Below the pieces are notes generated by a model. It was not told the DNA's origin. It saw only the letters and a program-made list of their open reading frames with translations, and ran no database searches. A stretch of DNA of 45,054 nt from Draconibacterium aestuarii (GTDB lineage: Bacteria; Bacteroidota; Bacteroidia; Bacteroidales; Prolixibacteraceae): contig JAPOHD010000026.1 in assembly GCA_026671195.1 (NCBI GenBank), forward strand, positions 1-45,054, written 5' to 3'. Positions 17,629-27,605 of the stretch are shown here, one piece after another (position 1 is the first letter of the stretch; the number at the start of each line of letters is the position of its first letter). The position numbers and the translations under genes were made by a program.

Positions 17629-18200
17629 TATCCAAACTTATTAGGTTATATAGTTTGCAATCCTGTAGTTTACAAAGCGTCATAAAACAATACATGTGAA
17701 ATGAGATTGAAGACTCATTCCTGAACACGCATCACTTTATTTTAAAGATCGTGAGACTTCTAAATTTATCCAATTTGATTGTGTATTGGTGCTTTTATGG
17801 TATGATATAAAACAGCTACCTTCTGAATATCAAGTTATTTGGTGATTTATGTCAATCGTAATGCCTGTAAAATAGTATAACAATCTGATGCTTGTTCGAT
17901 TTTGAATACTATCCACCATTTTTCAAATCCATTTAGAATATTTGATTCGTATGAGTCCTCATTCTTTCAACTGTATTTTTATCTGGCTTGCATTTATTTT
18001 CAAATTAACAAAAATTAACAAACTTCTTAAAGTGCCTTTAAATAAGGTATTGTCGGTTCTATTATTTCATTAGTGTTTAATTAATAATAAAAAATAATAA
18101 ACAAAAAATGTTTAATGATGTTGTAGTGGTAGTTAAACAAAATGAAAACAAAACAAGTTCAGAAAACGAAAACAAAATTAGAATCATTAAAACTGGAATT
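17629..18200. other. Intergenic region between divergent genes
   Basis: About 570 bp, AT-rich, between the membrane-protein operon (-) and the fasciclin gene (+). It must hold two promoters, but I find no convincing -33/-7 pair and no repeats. An in-frame ATG at 18108 could extend the fasciclin gene upstream but gives a poor signal sequence. Confidence 0.4.
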
Positions 18201-19988
18201 ATGAAAACAAAAGAATTATTATCAGAAATGAAAACCAGAATTAATCTGGTATCTGTATTACTAATCGCTCTCGTTTTGGGTTTCACTTCTTGTGACAACG
18301 AAGACGATGACCCGATGCCTGAAAATCCAATTGAAAAAAGTATTGTTGATGTAGCCGCGGAAGCAGGTTCGTTCAGCGTTTTAATTGAAGCAGCTCAAAA
18401 AGCCGGTTTAGCCGATTTTTTAAGTACTGAACAAAACATTACTGTTTTTGCTCCTACCGACGCTGCTTTTGCAGTGCTTCTTGCAGAACTAAACTTAAGC
18501 AGTTTGGACCAGGTGGATGCTGCTACTTTGGCATCGATATTAACTTACCATGTGGTGTCAGGGAAAGTATATTCCGACAATTTACGTTCGGGAGCTGTAT
18601 CAAGTTTAAACACAAGTTCGCCCGATAAAGAGCCTTTGTCGTTGTTGGTTAATGTTGGAAGCGATGTAATGATAAACAACGCAAAAGTTACAACCGCCGA
18701 TATAATGGCTTCAAACGGAGTTATTCATGTAATCGACAAAGTTTTGCTTCCTCCAACGGTAGTTGATATTGCTACTTATTCAGACGATTTTAGTTCGCTG
18801 GTAAGTGCAGTTGTTAAAGCCGATTTAGCAGGAACACTCAGCGGAGAAGGACCTTTTACCGTATTTGCTCCAACAAACGATGCTTTTTCAGCTTTGTTTG
18901 CCGCACTTCAAATTTCAGGTTTAGATGAGGTTTCAGTTGAGGATTTGACTTCGATACTGACTTATCATGTGTTGGGAGATAATGTTCTGTCCTCAGAAAT
19001 AGCTGCAGGAATGGTAGCAGCACTTTCGGGCGACGACGTGGAAATTACAATTGGTGACGCAGTAATGTTAAACGGAAGCATAAAAGTTACAGTAACAGAT
19101 ATTCAGGGAACAAATGGTGTGGTACATGTTATCGATGCTGTTTTGGTTCCGCCAATGCAGAAAACAAATACTATTGCAGACATCGCTGTTGCAAATTCTG
19201 AGTTTTCAATTCTGTTTGAGGCGCTAATAAAAGCTGATCTGGTTGGTGCAGTTGCAGATAAGGAGGCAGAGTTGACGGTGTTTGCTCCAACCAATGATGC
19301 TTTTGTTGCGCTTCTTTCAGAACTGGGCGCTACCTCGCTCGATGATATTTCAGTAGAAACCCTAACCAATATTTTGCTCTACCATGTAATCGGAAGTAAA
19401 GCCATGTCAACCGATTTGACTTCAGGATATTATCCAACACTTTCAACTTTCAGCGGGAACAATATTTCGATGTATGTAATGGTTGGCGACGAAGTTTCGA
19501 TAAATAACAGTACAATGGTAACAGCAGCCGATATTGAAGCAGACAACGGTGTAATTCATGTAGTTGACAAAGTAATTCTACCGCCATCGGTTGTAAATAT
19601 TGCCATCGACAACGCAAATTTTAGCACGTTGGTTAGTGCTGTTGTAAAAGCAGGATTGGTAGAAACTTTAAGCGGCGAAGGCCCATTTACTGTTTTTGCA
19701 CCTACAAACGATGCCTTTGATGCCTTATTTGCTGCACTCGAAATATCAGGAATTAACGACCTAACAGCTGAGCAACTGATACCCATTTTAACTTATCACG
19801 TAGTTTCGGGAAATGTTTTATCCACTGATTTGGCCAATGGGATGGTGCCTACTTTAAGTGGCGATAAACAAATTACTGTTGATTTAACGTCGGGAGTTAA
19901 AATAAACGATAGTCAGGTTGTGGCTGCCAATATTCAAGGAGCCAACGGGGTAGTGCACGTAATTGATAAAGTTTTACTACCAGAATAA
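18201..19988 (+). CDS. Lipoprotein with four fasciclin (FAS1) domains
   Basis: A surface or periplasmic lipoprotein. I start at 18201 because MKTKELL...INLVSVLLIALVLGFTSC then gives a lipobox; the frame runs back to 18108, and a further ATG at 18228 would also work. An acidic linker (DNEDDDPMPENP) leads into four FAS1 domains, each beginning with a (V/A)DIA-type segment and containing ITVFAPT(D/N)xAF and ending (V/I)IHV(I/V)DKV(L/I)LPP. The domains start near residues 46, 188, 329 and 472 of the product. FAS1 domains mediate adhesion or matrix contacts. The second and fourth are closest to each other (both have LSGEGPFTVFAPTNDAF), as expected from internal duplication. A single-domain FAS1 gene follows 90 bp downstream. 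Confidence 0.92.
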   Translation: MKTKELLSEMKTRINLVSVLLIALVLGFTSCDNEDDDPMPENPIEKSIVDVAAEAGSFSVLIEAAQKAGLADFLSTEQNITVFAPTDAAFAVLLAELNLSSLDQVDAATLASILTYHVVSGKVYSDNLRSGAVSSLNTSSPDKEPLSLLVNVGSDVMINNAKVTTADIMASNGVIHVIDKVLLPPTVVDIATYSDDFSSLVSAVVKADLAGTLSGEGPFTVFAPTNDAFSALFAALQISGLDEVSVEDLTSILTYHVLGDNVLSSEIAAGMVAALSGDDVEITIGDAVMLNGSIKVTVTDIQGTNGVVHVIDAVLVPPMQKTNTIADIAVANSEFSILFEALIKADLVGAVADKEAELTVFAPTNDAFVALLSELGATSLDDISVETLTNILLYHVIGSKAMSTDLTSGYYPTLSTFSGNNISMYVMVGDEVSINNSTMVTAADIEADNGVIHVVDKVILPPSVVNIAIDNANFSTLVSAVVKAGLVETLSGEGPFTVFAPTNDAFDALFAALEISGINDLTAEQLIPILTYHVVSGNVLSTDLANGMVPTLSGDKQITVDLTSGVKINDSQVVAANIQGANGVVHVIDKVLLPE

Positions 19989-20078
19989 TATAATATACAA
20001 ACAGCCATAGTATTCACATTAAGTGATGCTATGGCTGACAAATCGACACAATTTTATAAACAATTAATAATAAGAAAG

Positions 20079-20681
20079 ATGAAAACAAAATTTAGAACAT
20101 TAGGAATCGCGTTAGTTCTTGCAGTAGCAGTAGTTGGAGTTAATGCAACAGAAGTAATTAATGCAGTAGAAATAGAGCCAAAAATGCAACTTGAAAAGTG
20201 GATGACCGACAATTCGTTATTTGAAGTGAATGAAAGCAAATCGGAGGTGGGAACGGTTGTTGATATTGCCGTTTCAAATCCCGATTTTTCAATTTTGGTT
20301 GAAGCGGTAACAAAAGCCGATTTGGCAGGAGCTTTAAGCGCCGATGGACCTTTTACAGTTTTTGCACCGACAAACGAAGCTTTCGAAAATCTTTTCAGTC
20401 AGTTGGGAGTTGAGGGAATAAAAGATTTGACAGCGGAACAACTTGCACCTATTTTAACCTACCATGTAGTTTCCGGGAAAGTAATGTCCACTGATTTATC
20501 GAATACATCGGTAGCTACTTTAAATGGCCAGAAAATCAAAGTTGATTTGTCGGACGGTGCAAAAATTAACGACAGTAAAGTTGTTGCAGCAGATATTTCA
20601 GGAAATAACGGGGTAATACATGTAATTGATAAAGTATTGATTCCGGAAGCAAAACAAAAATCAGGTGGATGTTCAAACTAG
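20079..20681 (+). CDS. Secreted single-domain fasciclin protein
   Basis: 200 residues from the ATG at 20079. The frame is open back to 20031, but MKTKFRTLGIALVLAVAVVG gives a standard signal peptide cleaved after VNA, so I use the later start. One FAS1 domain follows (about 60-190: VVDIAVSNPDFSILVEAV; GPFTVFAPTNEAF; GVIHVIDKVLIPE), most like domain 4 of the upstream protein. The tail KSGGCSN carries a lone Cys. It probably shares the upstream transcript and ends at a good terminator. Likely an adhesion or matrix protein; the partner is unknown. Confidence 0.9.
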   Translation: MKTKFRTLGIALVLAVAVVGVNATEVINAVEIEPKMQLEKWMTDNSLFEVNESKSEVGTVVDIAVSNPDFSILVEAVTKADLAGALSADGPFTVFAPTNEAFENLFSQLGVEGIKDLTAEQLAPILTYHVVSGKVMSTDLSNTSVATLNGQKIKVDLSDGAKINDSKVVAADISGNNGVIHVIDKVLIPEAKQKSGGCSN

Positions 20682-20741
20682 TAATAAATAAGTTTGCCCA
20701 TTTGATTCGGATTAAGAGATAATATGCGCTATGACAGATTG

Positions 20742-20771
20742 AGCCGGCTCCAAAATGGAGTCGGTTTTTTT
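20742..20771 (+). terminator. Intrinsic terminator of the fasciclin genes
   Basis: CCGGCTCCA (20744-20752) pairs with TGGAGTCGG (20756-20764), one G-T pair, loop AAA, then T7. Confidence 0.85.
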
Positions 20772-20869
20772 AGTTAAAGAATGTAAAAATACCAGGTTGC
20801 ACTCTTTTCTCTTTATTTTTTCATTCGAAATTTTCTAAATTGCAATTCTCGAAATCGATAAAACAATGT

Positions 20870-21370
20870 ATGGAAACGCTAACGTGGAGTAAAGATATTT
20901 TTGGCTCGAAGCTGGAAATCAGGCAGGGAGCAGATTCCATTGGGAAAATAAACTGGGAAAATATGTTGAGTTCAAAAGCCCAGGCTATGATTAATGGGAA
21001 ATTTTTCACCCTTAATCGTGAATTTTTCTTGTCGAAACTGGAAATTTATGACGGGAACAGCCAATCGTTACTGGGGATGGTGATGGTAAATATTTTCAAT
21101 CCGCGCAGTGATGTGGTTATTAATGGGAAACGTTTTGAACTGGAGATTAGTAATTTCTGGCAATCGCGCTGGTCTTGGAAATACAATGGAAGCGAAATCG
21201 TAACATTTACATCGAACGAATTTATTACCAAAGACAAAGGCTCAATCGAATTGGCAACATCCTGCAGCGAAGAAGTGGAAATACTTATTTTACTCGGTCT
21301 TTTTGTACGTAACCAGTTTATTCTTTTTATGCTGCTCGGAATCGTTGTGGCACTTTTTGTAATCCTGTAA
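20870..21370 (+). CDS. Tail-anchored protein of unknown function, LURP-one/Tubby-like barrel possible
   Basis: 166 residues from the ATG at 20870; the frame extends to a TTG at 20840, but the ATG is preferred. The first ~135 residues show alternating short strands and repeated phrases such as LNREFFLSKLEIYDG and INGKRFELEI, suggestive of a small beta barrel like the phospholipid-scramblase/LURP-one fold. The last ~20 residues (LFMLLGIVVALFVIL) form a single C-terminal membrane helix. Monocistronic. I do not recognise a function, and the fold assignment is a guess from the strand pattern. Confidence 0.65.
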   Translation: METLTWSKDIFGSKLEIRQGADSIGKINWENMLSSKAQAMINGKFFTLNREFFLSKLEIYDGNSQSLLGMVMVNIFNPRSDVVINGKRFELEISNFWQSRWSWKYNGSEIVTFTSNEFITKDKGSIELATSCSEEVEILILLGLFVRNQFILFMLLGIVVALFVIL

Positions 21371-21459
21371 CTATCCTATTGTTTGATAAAGGATGGCATC
21401 TGTATTTTATATGTGGATGCCAATTTTTCGTATGCTACAATAATCTGATATCGATCATA

Positions 21460-21490
21460 AAAAAAACCGCCTTTGCGTACAAAAGCGGTT
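21460..21490 (-). terminator. Intrinsic terminator downstream of metG
   Basis: AACCGC (about 21466-21471) pairs with GCGGTT (21485-21490); on the minus strand a T8 run follows. It lies about 170 bp beyond the metG stop, past the REP-like element. Confidence 0.65.
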
Positions 21491-21585
21491 GAATATAATA
21501 GAGTAAGTTTTCTACCCGATGTAACTCGGCAAGAAACCTTACAGAAAAGCACCAACAGTAGTTGGCACTTGTATTTTTAGATTAT

Positions 21586-21657
21586 TGTCATTTCGACGAC
21601 ATGGAGCAGAAATCTGTTTTCTAAAAAGAGAGATTTCTCACTTTGTTCGAAATGACA
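21586..21657. repeat. REP-like palindromic element, copy 2
   Basis: 72 bp with terminal inverted repeats TGTCATTTCGA / TCGAAATGACA and inner AGAAATCT / AGATTTCT arms, the same family as 7998-8076. It begins 4 bp past the metG stop codon, so it sits inside the metG 3' untranslated region. Confidence 0.8.
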
Positions 21658-21661
21658 GCTG

Positions 21662-23695
21662 CTATCGTATCTCCGAGCCGTTTTTAACAGCAACATCCGG
21701 TGCCACAATCGAAAGTGAACCATCTGCATTTTCGGCACAAAGTATCATTCCCTGCGATTCGATACCACGTAACTTTTTAGGGGCCAGGTTTACTAAAATT
21801 GAAACCTGTTTCCCAATTAAATCCTCGGGTGTGTAGTATTCTGCAATTCCGGAAACTACAGTGCGTTGATCGATTCCTGTATCTATTTTTAATTTCAGCA
21901 ACTTCTTTGTCTTCGCAACTTTCTCACATTCAATTACGGTTCCCGCACGAACATCCATTTTTGCAAAATCGTCAAACTCAATGTTCTCTTTTGCAGGCGC
22001 GGCTTTCGCTTCCGCCATCTCGTTTGCTTTTTTTGTATCCTGTAATTTTTGTAACTGCGCTTCAATTACATTGTCTTCAATTTTTTCGAAAAGTAATTCC
22101 GGCTTGTTAACTTTATGTCCTGCTTTTAGCATTTCCGTATCGCCGAATTTATCCCAATCCAGTTTCTCAAGATTTAGGAAACCACGCAATTTATCCATGC
22201 TGAATGGTAAAAAAGGTTCTAAGCAAACGGTGAGGTTGGCAGTAATTTGCAAACAAATATTCATGATTGTTTTGACACGCTCAGTATCTGTTTTTACCAC
22301 TTTCCATGGTTCTTCATCGGCCAAGTATTTATTTCCCAAACGGGCTAAATCCATTGCGTTTTTTAACGATTCACGAATACGGAAACTGTCAATGCTCTTC
22401 TCAACTTCGGCTTTTATTGTCGAAATGGAAGAAAGTGCTTCTTTGTCGTAATCGGTTAATTCGCCGCGCTCTGGCACAACGCCATCGTAATATTTTTGAG
22501 TAAGAACCAGCGCACGGTTTACAAAATTCCCGAGCACCGCAACCAATTCGCTGTTATTTCTCGACTGGAAATCTTTCCAGGTAAAATCGTTGTCTTTGGT
22601 TTCGGGAGCGTTTGCTGTTAGTACGTATTTCAGCACATCTTCTTTCCCCGGGAAGTCTTCCAGGTATTCGTGTAACCAAACTGCCCAGTTTCGTGAAGTT
22701 GAAATCTTATCGTTTTCCAGATTCAGGAATTCGTTGGCAGGTACATTTTCGGGTAAATTAAAAGTTCCTTCTGCTTTTAGCATACTTGGGAATATAATGC
22801 AGTGGAATACAATATTGTCTTTTCCGATAAAATGCAACATGCGGGTTTCCGGATCTTTCCAGTAGGTTTCCCAATCTTCAGTTAATTCTTTGGTAGCCGA
22901 AATATATCCAATAGGTGCATCAAACCAAACGTACAACACTTTCCCGTCAACTCCTTCAACGGGCACCGGCACTCCCCAATCCAGGTCGCGGGTTACAGCG
23001 CGTGGTAATAAACCACTGTCAATCCACGATTTGCATTGACCGTACACATTCGATTTCCACTCTTTGTGACCTTCCAGAATCCACTCTCTTAACCAGGGTT
23101 CGTATTCATCTAAAGGTAAGTACCAGTGTGTAGTTTCTTTTAAAACCGGCTGGTTTCCACTTATGGTAGATGTTGGATTAATCAGTTCTGTTGGGCTAAG
23201 CGAAGTTCCGCAACTTTCGCACTGGTCGCCATAAGCTTTTTCGAAATTACATTTCGGACAGGTTCCGATAATGTAACGGTCGGCTAAAAATTGTTTGTTG
23301 GCTTCGTCGTAATACTGCTCCGAAGTTTTTTCAACAAACTTACCTTCATCGTACAATTTTTTGAAAAATTCAGAAGCTGTTTCGTGGTGAACTTTTGAGC
23401 TTGTCCGCGAGTAAACATCAAACGAAATCCCAAATTTCTCAAACGAATCCTTAATAATTCCGTGAAATTTGTCAACTACATCCTGCGGAGTAATTCCCTC
23501 GTTTTTAGCCTTTAGGGTGATTGGGACACCGTGCTCGTCCGATCCTCCAATCATTATCACGTCTTCGTTTTTCAGGCGAAGGTAACGTGCATAAATATCG
23601 GCTGGAACATAAACTCCGGCAAGGTGGCCAATGTGAATCGGACCATTGGCATAAGGAAGGGCAGTGGTTATTAGTGTACGTTTGAACTTACTCAT
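21662..23695 (-). CDS. metG: Methionyl-tRNA synthetase with C-terminal tRNA-binding domain
   Basis: Charges tRNA-Met and initiator tRNA with methionine in the cytosol. The class I signature HIGH is at 21-24 and the second signature appears as KISTS at 330-334 (a variant of KMSKS common in this lineage). A zinc knuckle with four Cys (146, 149, 159, 162) is in the connective peptide. An anticodon-binding helical domain fills about 390-540, a charged linker follows, and a C-terminal EMAP-II/OB-fold tRNA-binding domain covers about 575-677. Length 677 is normal for the fused form. Monocistronic, with an exact TATCTTTG -7 box upstream. Confidence 0.97.
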   Translation of the reverse strand: MSKFKRTLITTALPYANGPIHIGHLAGVYVPADIYARYLRLKNEDVIMIGGSDEHGVPITLKAKNEGITPQDVVDKFHGIIKDSFEKFGISFDVYSRTSSKVHHETASEFFKKLYDEGKFVEKTSEQYYDEANKQFLADRYIIGTCPKCNFEKAYGDQCESCGTSLSPTELINPTSTISGNQPVLKETTHWYLPLDEYEPWLREWILEGHKEWKSNVYGQCKSWIDSGLLPRAVTRDLDWGVPVPVEGVDGKVLYVWFDAPIGYISATKELTEDWETYWKDPETRMLHFIGKDNIVFHCIIFPSMLKAEGTFNLPENVPANEFLNLENDKISTSRNWAVWLHEYLEDFPGKEDVLKYVLTANAPETKDNDFTWKDFQSRNNSELVAVLGNFVNRALVLTQKYYDGVVPERGELTDYDKEALSSISTIKAEVEKSIDSFRIRESLKNAMDLARLGNKYLADEEPWKVVKTDTERVKTIMNICLQITANLTVCLEPFLPFSMDKLRGFLNLEKLDWDKFGDTEMLKAGHKVNKPELLFEKIEDNVIEAQLQKLQDTKKANEMAEAKAAPAKENIEFDDFAKMDVRAGTVIECEKVAKTKKLLKLKIDTGIDQRTVVSGIAEYYTPEDLIGKQVSILVNLAPKKLRGIESQGMILCAENADGSLSIVAPDVAVKNGSEIR

Positions 23696-23728
23696 TCTGA
23701 AATATTTTACAAATCAATTTTAGGGGTG

Positions 23729-23736
23729 CAAAGATA
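23729..23736 (-). promoter_or_regulatory. -7 box of metG
   Basis: TATCTTTG on the minus strand matches TAnnTTTG exactly, 34-41 bp upstream of the ATG. A TTTG lies 16 bp further upstream, a shorter spacer than usual. Confidence 0.5.
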
Positions 23737-23868
23737 ATAAAATTCCAGGCACCAAATCTCAATAAGTAAATTTCAAAATAAACCCCAAATAAGTTTTGAT
23801 TATTATTTGTTATTTGGCTTTTGGGATTTAGAATATTATTGCACTAAATTCGCGGAAACTTATGGTTT

Positions 23869-24522
23869 ATGTCACATTTCTCACATATTATTTTTGATCT
23901 TGATGGAACCCTCACCGACAACACACAGGGAATAAAAAACTCGTTAAAATATGCTCTGGATAAAATGCAGGTTGATGGATATTCGGAAGACATTATTGAT
24001 AAATTTATTGGACCGCCGCTACAATGGGGATTTAGTAATTTGTTCGGATTGAACGAAAGAAATACACGATTGGCGGTGGAATATTTTCGTGAATATTACA
24101 GCGAAAATGGTTGGCACCAGAACGATCCTTACGATGGAATTCTGGAAATGATGGCAGAACTGGATTCGATGGGAAAGAAAATGTATGTTGCTACCGCTAA
24201 ATTCGAAAAGTTTGCCAACAGAATTATCGAACATTTCGAAATGGATAAATACATTGTACAGGTGAAAGGTGCTGATTATAATGGGAAGAAAGCTGAAAAA
24301 GATGGAATTATTTCAGCCGTATTGAAAACAAACCAACTTCTACCTTCATCAGACATTGTGATGGTGGGCGACACCGTTTTCGATATAAGCGGAGGAAAAG
24401 AAAACGACCTTTCAACAATTGCTGTGGGTTATGGTTTTGGAATAGAAGAGGAACTTCGAAAAGAAAATCCTGATTTTTTTGCAGATGATGTTGAGGAATT
24501 GTTTGAGATTTTATCTGCCTAA
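23869..24522 (+). CDS. HAD-superfamily phosphatase, phosphoglycolate-phosphatase-like
   Basis: Cytosolic small-molecule phosphatase of 217 residues. HAD motif I is FDLDGTLTD (nucleophile D10, acid D12), motif II the Thr of YVATAKF, motif III a Lys in the NGKKAEKDG region, and motif IV GDTVFDISGG. A helical C1 cap is inserted after motif I, as in Gph/PpaX-type enzymes. Substrate not predictable. It is the first of a run of closely spaced plus-strand genes (32 bp to the next). Confidence 0.88.
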   Translation: MSHFSHIIFDLDGTLTDNTQGIKNSLKYALDKMQVDGYSEDIIDKFIGPPLQWGFSNLFGLNERNTRLAVEYFREYYSENGWHQNDPYDGILEMMAELDSMGKKMYVATAKFEKFANRIIEHFEMDKYIVQVKGADYNGKKAEKDGIISAVLKTNQLLPSSDIVMVGDTVFDISGGKENDLSTIAVGYGFGIEEELRKENPDFFADDVEELFEILSA

Positions 24523-24554
24523 ATGAGGTTTGTGGGAAATTAAAATAAAAGTAT

Positions 24555-25772
24555 ATGATGAAAAAAATCTTGTTTTACAGCCTGGCAATTCTAGTTCTTT
24601 TTGGATGCCAGAATAACTCCCCCGAAAGTTCGAAGACAATTCAGTCGTTAAAACAAATGTTGGCTGAAAATCCCGAATCGATAGCGGATTTAAACGGTGA
24701 ACTAATAAAAGAAGAGAGTGAATTCGCTGCGCAGTTAATAAATGAGCATTTAACTTCAAAAATGAAAGCGGAATTTCAATCGCAGTGGCAAAACGAAACT
24801 TTGGAGTTGGGTGAATATCAACTAAAATATAAGTATAAAAAGTTTGGAGAGAAACCGCCCGAAGGTTGGAGTTTATATATTTCGATGCATGGCGGCGGAA
24901 ATGCCAGACCGGAAGTTAATGATCAGCAATGGGCAAATCAACAAAAATTATATGAGCCTGCTGAAGGAATTTATATGGCTCCACGCGCACCAACCGATAC
25001 CTGGAATTTGTGGCACCAGGATCATATTGATGAGTTTTTTACACGTTTTATTCAGTTGGCCGATGTCTTTGAAGATGTCAATACAAATCGGATTTACTTA
25101 ACCGGATATTCTGCCGGAGGCGACGGAACTTACCAGTTGGCACCGCGAATGGCTGATGAACTTGCAGCTGCAGCCATGATGGCCGGACATCCGAACGATG
25201 CATCGCCGTTGGGATTACGGAATTTACCTTTTACAATACACATGGGTGCCGAAGATGCTGCGTACAAACGAAACGAAATTGCTGCCGAGTGGGGGGCAAA
25301 ACTGGATGAGCTGAAAAAAGATGATCCGGAAGGGTATATTCACGATGTACAGATTCACGAAGGGATGGGACATTGGATGGAGAAAAAGGATACCGTTGCA
25401 ATTGAATGGATGGCGCAATTTAATCGTGTTGCTTACCCCGATAAAGTTGTTTGGAAACAAAGCGGTGTTACCCACAATCGCTTTTACTGGTTGGCCGTGC
25501 CGGAAGGTGAAGCTGTTAACAATGCTGAAGTTGTTGCAACTCGTAAAGGGCAAACCATTGAGATTGAAAAGGCCGATTTGGTGTCGGAGTTAATTATTCG
25601 TTTGAATGACGAAATGCTGGACCTGGACAAAAAGGTGAATGTAATTGTAAACGGCAAAAGCGTTTTTAACGCTATTGCACCACGAAGTATTGCCACCATT
25701 TGGAAGTCGTTGAGTGAACGTAACGATTTAGAGCAGTTTTTTTGTGCAGAGATAAATGTATCTTTGGAATAA
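24555..25772 (+). CDS. Alpha/beta-hydrolase lipoprotein, esterase-like
   Basis: 405-residue exported lipoprotein: the signal ends LVLFGC (lipid Cys 18). The hydrolase domain has the oxyanion segment MHGGGN (111-116) and nucleophile elbow GYSAGG (Ser about 186), with candidate acid and His later (HMGAEDAAYK; EGMGHWM). This is the architecture of polyhydroxybutyrate depolymerase/feruloyl-esterase-like proteins with an extra C-terminal beta domain (about 330-405). Substrate unknown. The start could be either of two adjacent ATGs at 24555 and 24558. Nine bp separate it from the LD-carboxypeptidase gene, so they are likely co-transcribed. Confidence 0.85.
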   Translation: MMKKILFYSLAILVLFGCQNNSPESSKTIQSLKQMLAENPESIADLNGELIKEESEFAAQLINEHLTSKMKAEFQSQWQNETLELGEYQLKYKYKKFGEKPPEGWSLYISMHGGGNARPEVNDQQWANQQKLYEPAEGIYMAPRAPTDTWNLWHQDHIDEFFTRFIQLADVFEDVNTNRIYLTGYSAGGDGTYQLAPRMADELAAAAMMAGHPNDASPLGLRNLPFTIHMGAEDAAYKRNEIAAEWGAKLDELKKDDPEGYIHDVQIHEGMGHWMEKKDTVAIEWMAQFNRVAYPDKVVWKQSGVTHNRFYWLAVPEGEAVNNAEVVATRKGQTIEIEKADLVSELIIRLNDEMLDLDKKVNVIVNGKSVFNAIAPRSIATIWKSLSERNDLEQFFCAEINVSLE

Positions 25773-25781
25773 ATAAAGATT

Positions 25782-26690
25782 ATGATCACACCACCACCTG
25801 TAAAACCGAATTCAAAAATACGTATTGTTTCACCATCCGGTAAAATTGATGAAAAACATGTAATGCCGGCAGTTGGATGGCTCGAAAAACAAGGTTACAA
25901 AGTAGAACTCGGTGAACATGTTTTTGCCAAACACTTTCAGTTTGCCGGAACCGATGAGCAGCGATTAAAAGATGTACAAACTGCCCTTGACGATCCGGAT
26001 TGCGATGCCATTATTTGTTCGCGCGGTGGATACGGAACCGTTCGAATTATTAGTAAGCTGGATTTTACAGCTTTTACTGAAAGTCCAAAATGGTTAGTTG
26101 GTTTTAGCGATATTACCATTTTGCATTCGTGTTTAAATAAACTTGAAATTGCAACTGTACACGGGGTAATGCCACGTTATTTCTTTAACGAAGCAGGAGA
26201 GCCAAAAGAAGACCTCACTTCGATGATGAAGTTGATAACCGGTGAAGGCATCAATTATTCGGTGGATACAACAGAATACAGCCGAAACGGAAAGGCGAAT
26301 GCCGAATTAATTGGTGGTAACCTGTCGATTGTAACCAGTTTGCAAGGGACAAAATATGATTTAAACACCGACGGTAAAATCCTTTTTCTGGAAGACATTG
26401 ATGAGTTTCTTTATCACACTGATCGGATGATTCACCAATTAAAACTAAGTGGGAAATTAGATAAACTGGCTGGGCTTATTTTGGGCGATTTTACCGATAT
26501 GAAAGACAATGAATCACCTTTTGGGAAAACGGTTCACGAAATAATTCTTGAAGCCGTGGCTGATTTTGATTATCCCGTGTGTTTTGATTTTCCGGGCGGG
26601 CACGATAAGAAAAATCTGGCACTGGCATTTGGAAAACAATGGGAACTGGATGTTTCTTCTGATAAAACAACACTAAACTTTACACCTTAA
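25782..26690 (+). CDS. Muramoyltetrapeptide LD-carboxypeptidase (peptidase S66)
   Basis: Removes the terminal D-Ala from murein tetrapeptides during cell-wall recycling (LdcA family). 302 residues. Substrate-binding motif CSRGGYGTVR (79-88); nucleophile Ser109 in GFSDIT; the catalytic Glu is in LEDIDEF and the His in PGGHDKKN near the end. No signal peptide, so cytosolic, as in E. coli LdcA. Close spacing to the esterase upstream and YraN downstream suggests one transcript. Confidence 0.92.
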   Translation: MITPPPVKPNSKIRIVSPSGKIDEKHVMPAVGWLEKQGYKVELGEHVFAKHFQFAGTDEQRLKDVQTALDDPDCDAIICSRGGYGTVRIISKLDFTAFTESPKWLVGFSDITILHSCLNKLEIATVHGVMPRYFFNEAGEPKEDLTSMMKLITGEGINYSVDTTEYSRNGKANAELIGGNLSIVTSLQGTKYDLNTDGKILFLEDIDEFLYHTDRMIHQLKLSGKLDKLAGLILGDFTDMKDNESPFGKTVHEIILEAVADFDYPVCFDFPGGHDKKNLALAFGKQWELDVSSDKTTLNFTP

Positions 26691-26717
26691 ATTCTGAACT
26701 CTAAACTCTGAGCCCAA

Positions 26718-27080
26718 ATGGTATCAACCCGTGAATTAGGAGATATAGCAGAAGGACTGGCGCAGCAACACCTGGTAAAGCTGGGTTACGAAATTAAGGC
26801 AACCAACTGGTATCATGGCCATTTAGAGCTTGATATTGTTGCACAAGAGGGCGACGAGCTGGTTGTTGTTGAGGTAAAAGCACGTTCCGGATTGCGATAC
26901 GAACATCCTTCAGAAGCGGTTACCAACACAAAGATTAAACGCATTGTGGAGGCAGCCGATGCATACATTATTGAACACGATATTGAATTGGATACGCGAT
27001 TCGATGTAATTACTATTGTTTTTGTGGATCAAAAATTCGAGCTGGAGCATTTTAAAGATGCTTTTTATCCTACCATGTAA
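26718..27080 (+). CDS. YraN/UPF0102 family protein
   Basis: 120-residue protein with a restriction-endonuclease-like core: GELxxDL-type segment here as GHLELDIV (D39), then VVVEVKAR (E52-x-K54), which are the conserved metal-site residues of the family. Predicted nuclease-like or Holliday-junction-related role; not proven for the family. 27 bp after the LD-carboxypeptidase. Confidence 0.92.
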   Translation: MVSTRELGDIAEGLAQQHLVKLGYEIKATNWYHGHLELDIVAQEGDELVVVEVKARSGLRYEHPSEAVTNTKIKRIVEAADAYIIEHDIELDTRFDVITIVFVDQKFELEHFKDAFYPTM

Positions 27081-27252
27081 TCAATTTTACGCGGGTTCCA
27101 ATTTTTCCTTTTCCTTTTTAGTTCTGCCCTGAAGGGGAGATATCGGATAAAGTGAAACAAAGGGTGACAAGCAAAAAGAAACGATTATTTATTTATTGTC
27201 ATTTTGTTTTCAATTTGATTCCCTTATTTTTAGCTTTTCTAAAATTCAGGTG

Positions 27253-27600
27253 ATGAATGTTGAGGAGATACGCGAATATTGTTTGACAAAAAAAGGTGTT
27301 ACGGAAAGTTTTCCTTTCGACGAAACAACCTTGGTTTTTAAAGTGATAAAAATGTTTTGTTTGCTTGGTCTCGACGATTCCAGGGTAAGCCTAAAAAATG
27401 ATCCCGAAAAGAACATCGAGCTTCGTGCTCATTATAGTGCAATAATTCCTGGCTATCATTTAAATAAGCAGCACTGGAATACCATTGAGCTGAACGGAAC
27501 AGTTCCAGCGCACTTGATGAAGGAACTAATTGATGAATCGTATGGTTTAATTGTTAAAAGTCTGATCAGAAAACAAAAAGAAGAATTAAGAAATTTATAA
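27253..27600 (+). CDS. MmcQ/YjbR-family DNA-binding-fold protein
   Basis: 115 residues from the ATG at 27253; the frame is open to 27196, but the extra residues are hydrophobic and not part of the family. Family hallmarks: start with MNVEEIREYCLTKKGVTESFPFDE, the VFKV strand, and the NKQHWNTIEL motif (about 83) followed by a short helix. CyaY-like fold; function not established. Five bp upstream of the C1 peptidase gene. Confidence 0.88.
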   Translation: MNVEEIREYCLTKKGVTESFPFDETTLVFKVIKMFCLLGLDDSRVSLKNDPEKNIELRAHYSAIIPGYHLNKQHWNTIELNGTVPAHLMKELIDESYGLIVKSLIRKQKEELRNL

Positions 27601-27605
27601 ATATT

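Noticed and set aside
21662..23695. KISTS instead of KMSKS in MetRS as a defect
   Set aside because: Variant second signatures are common in this type of MetRS and the flanking sequence is intact.
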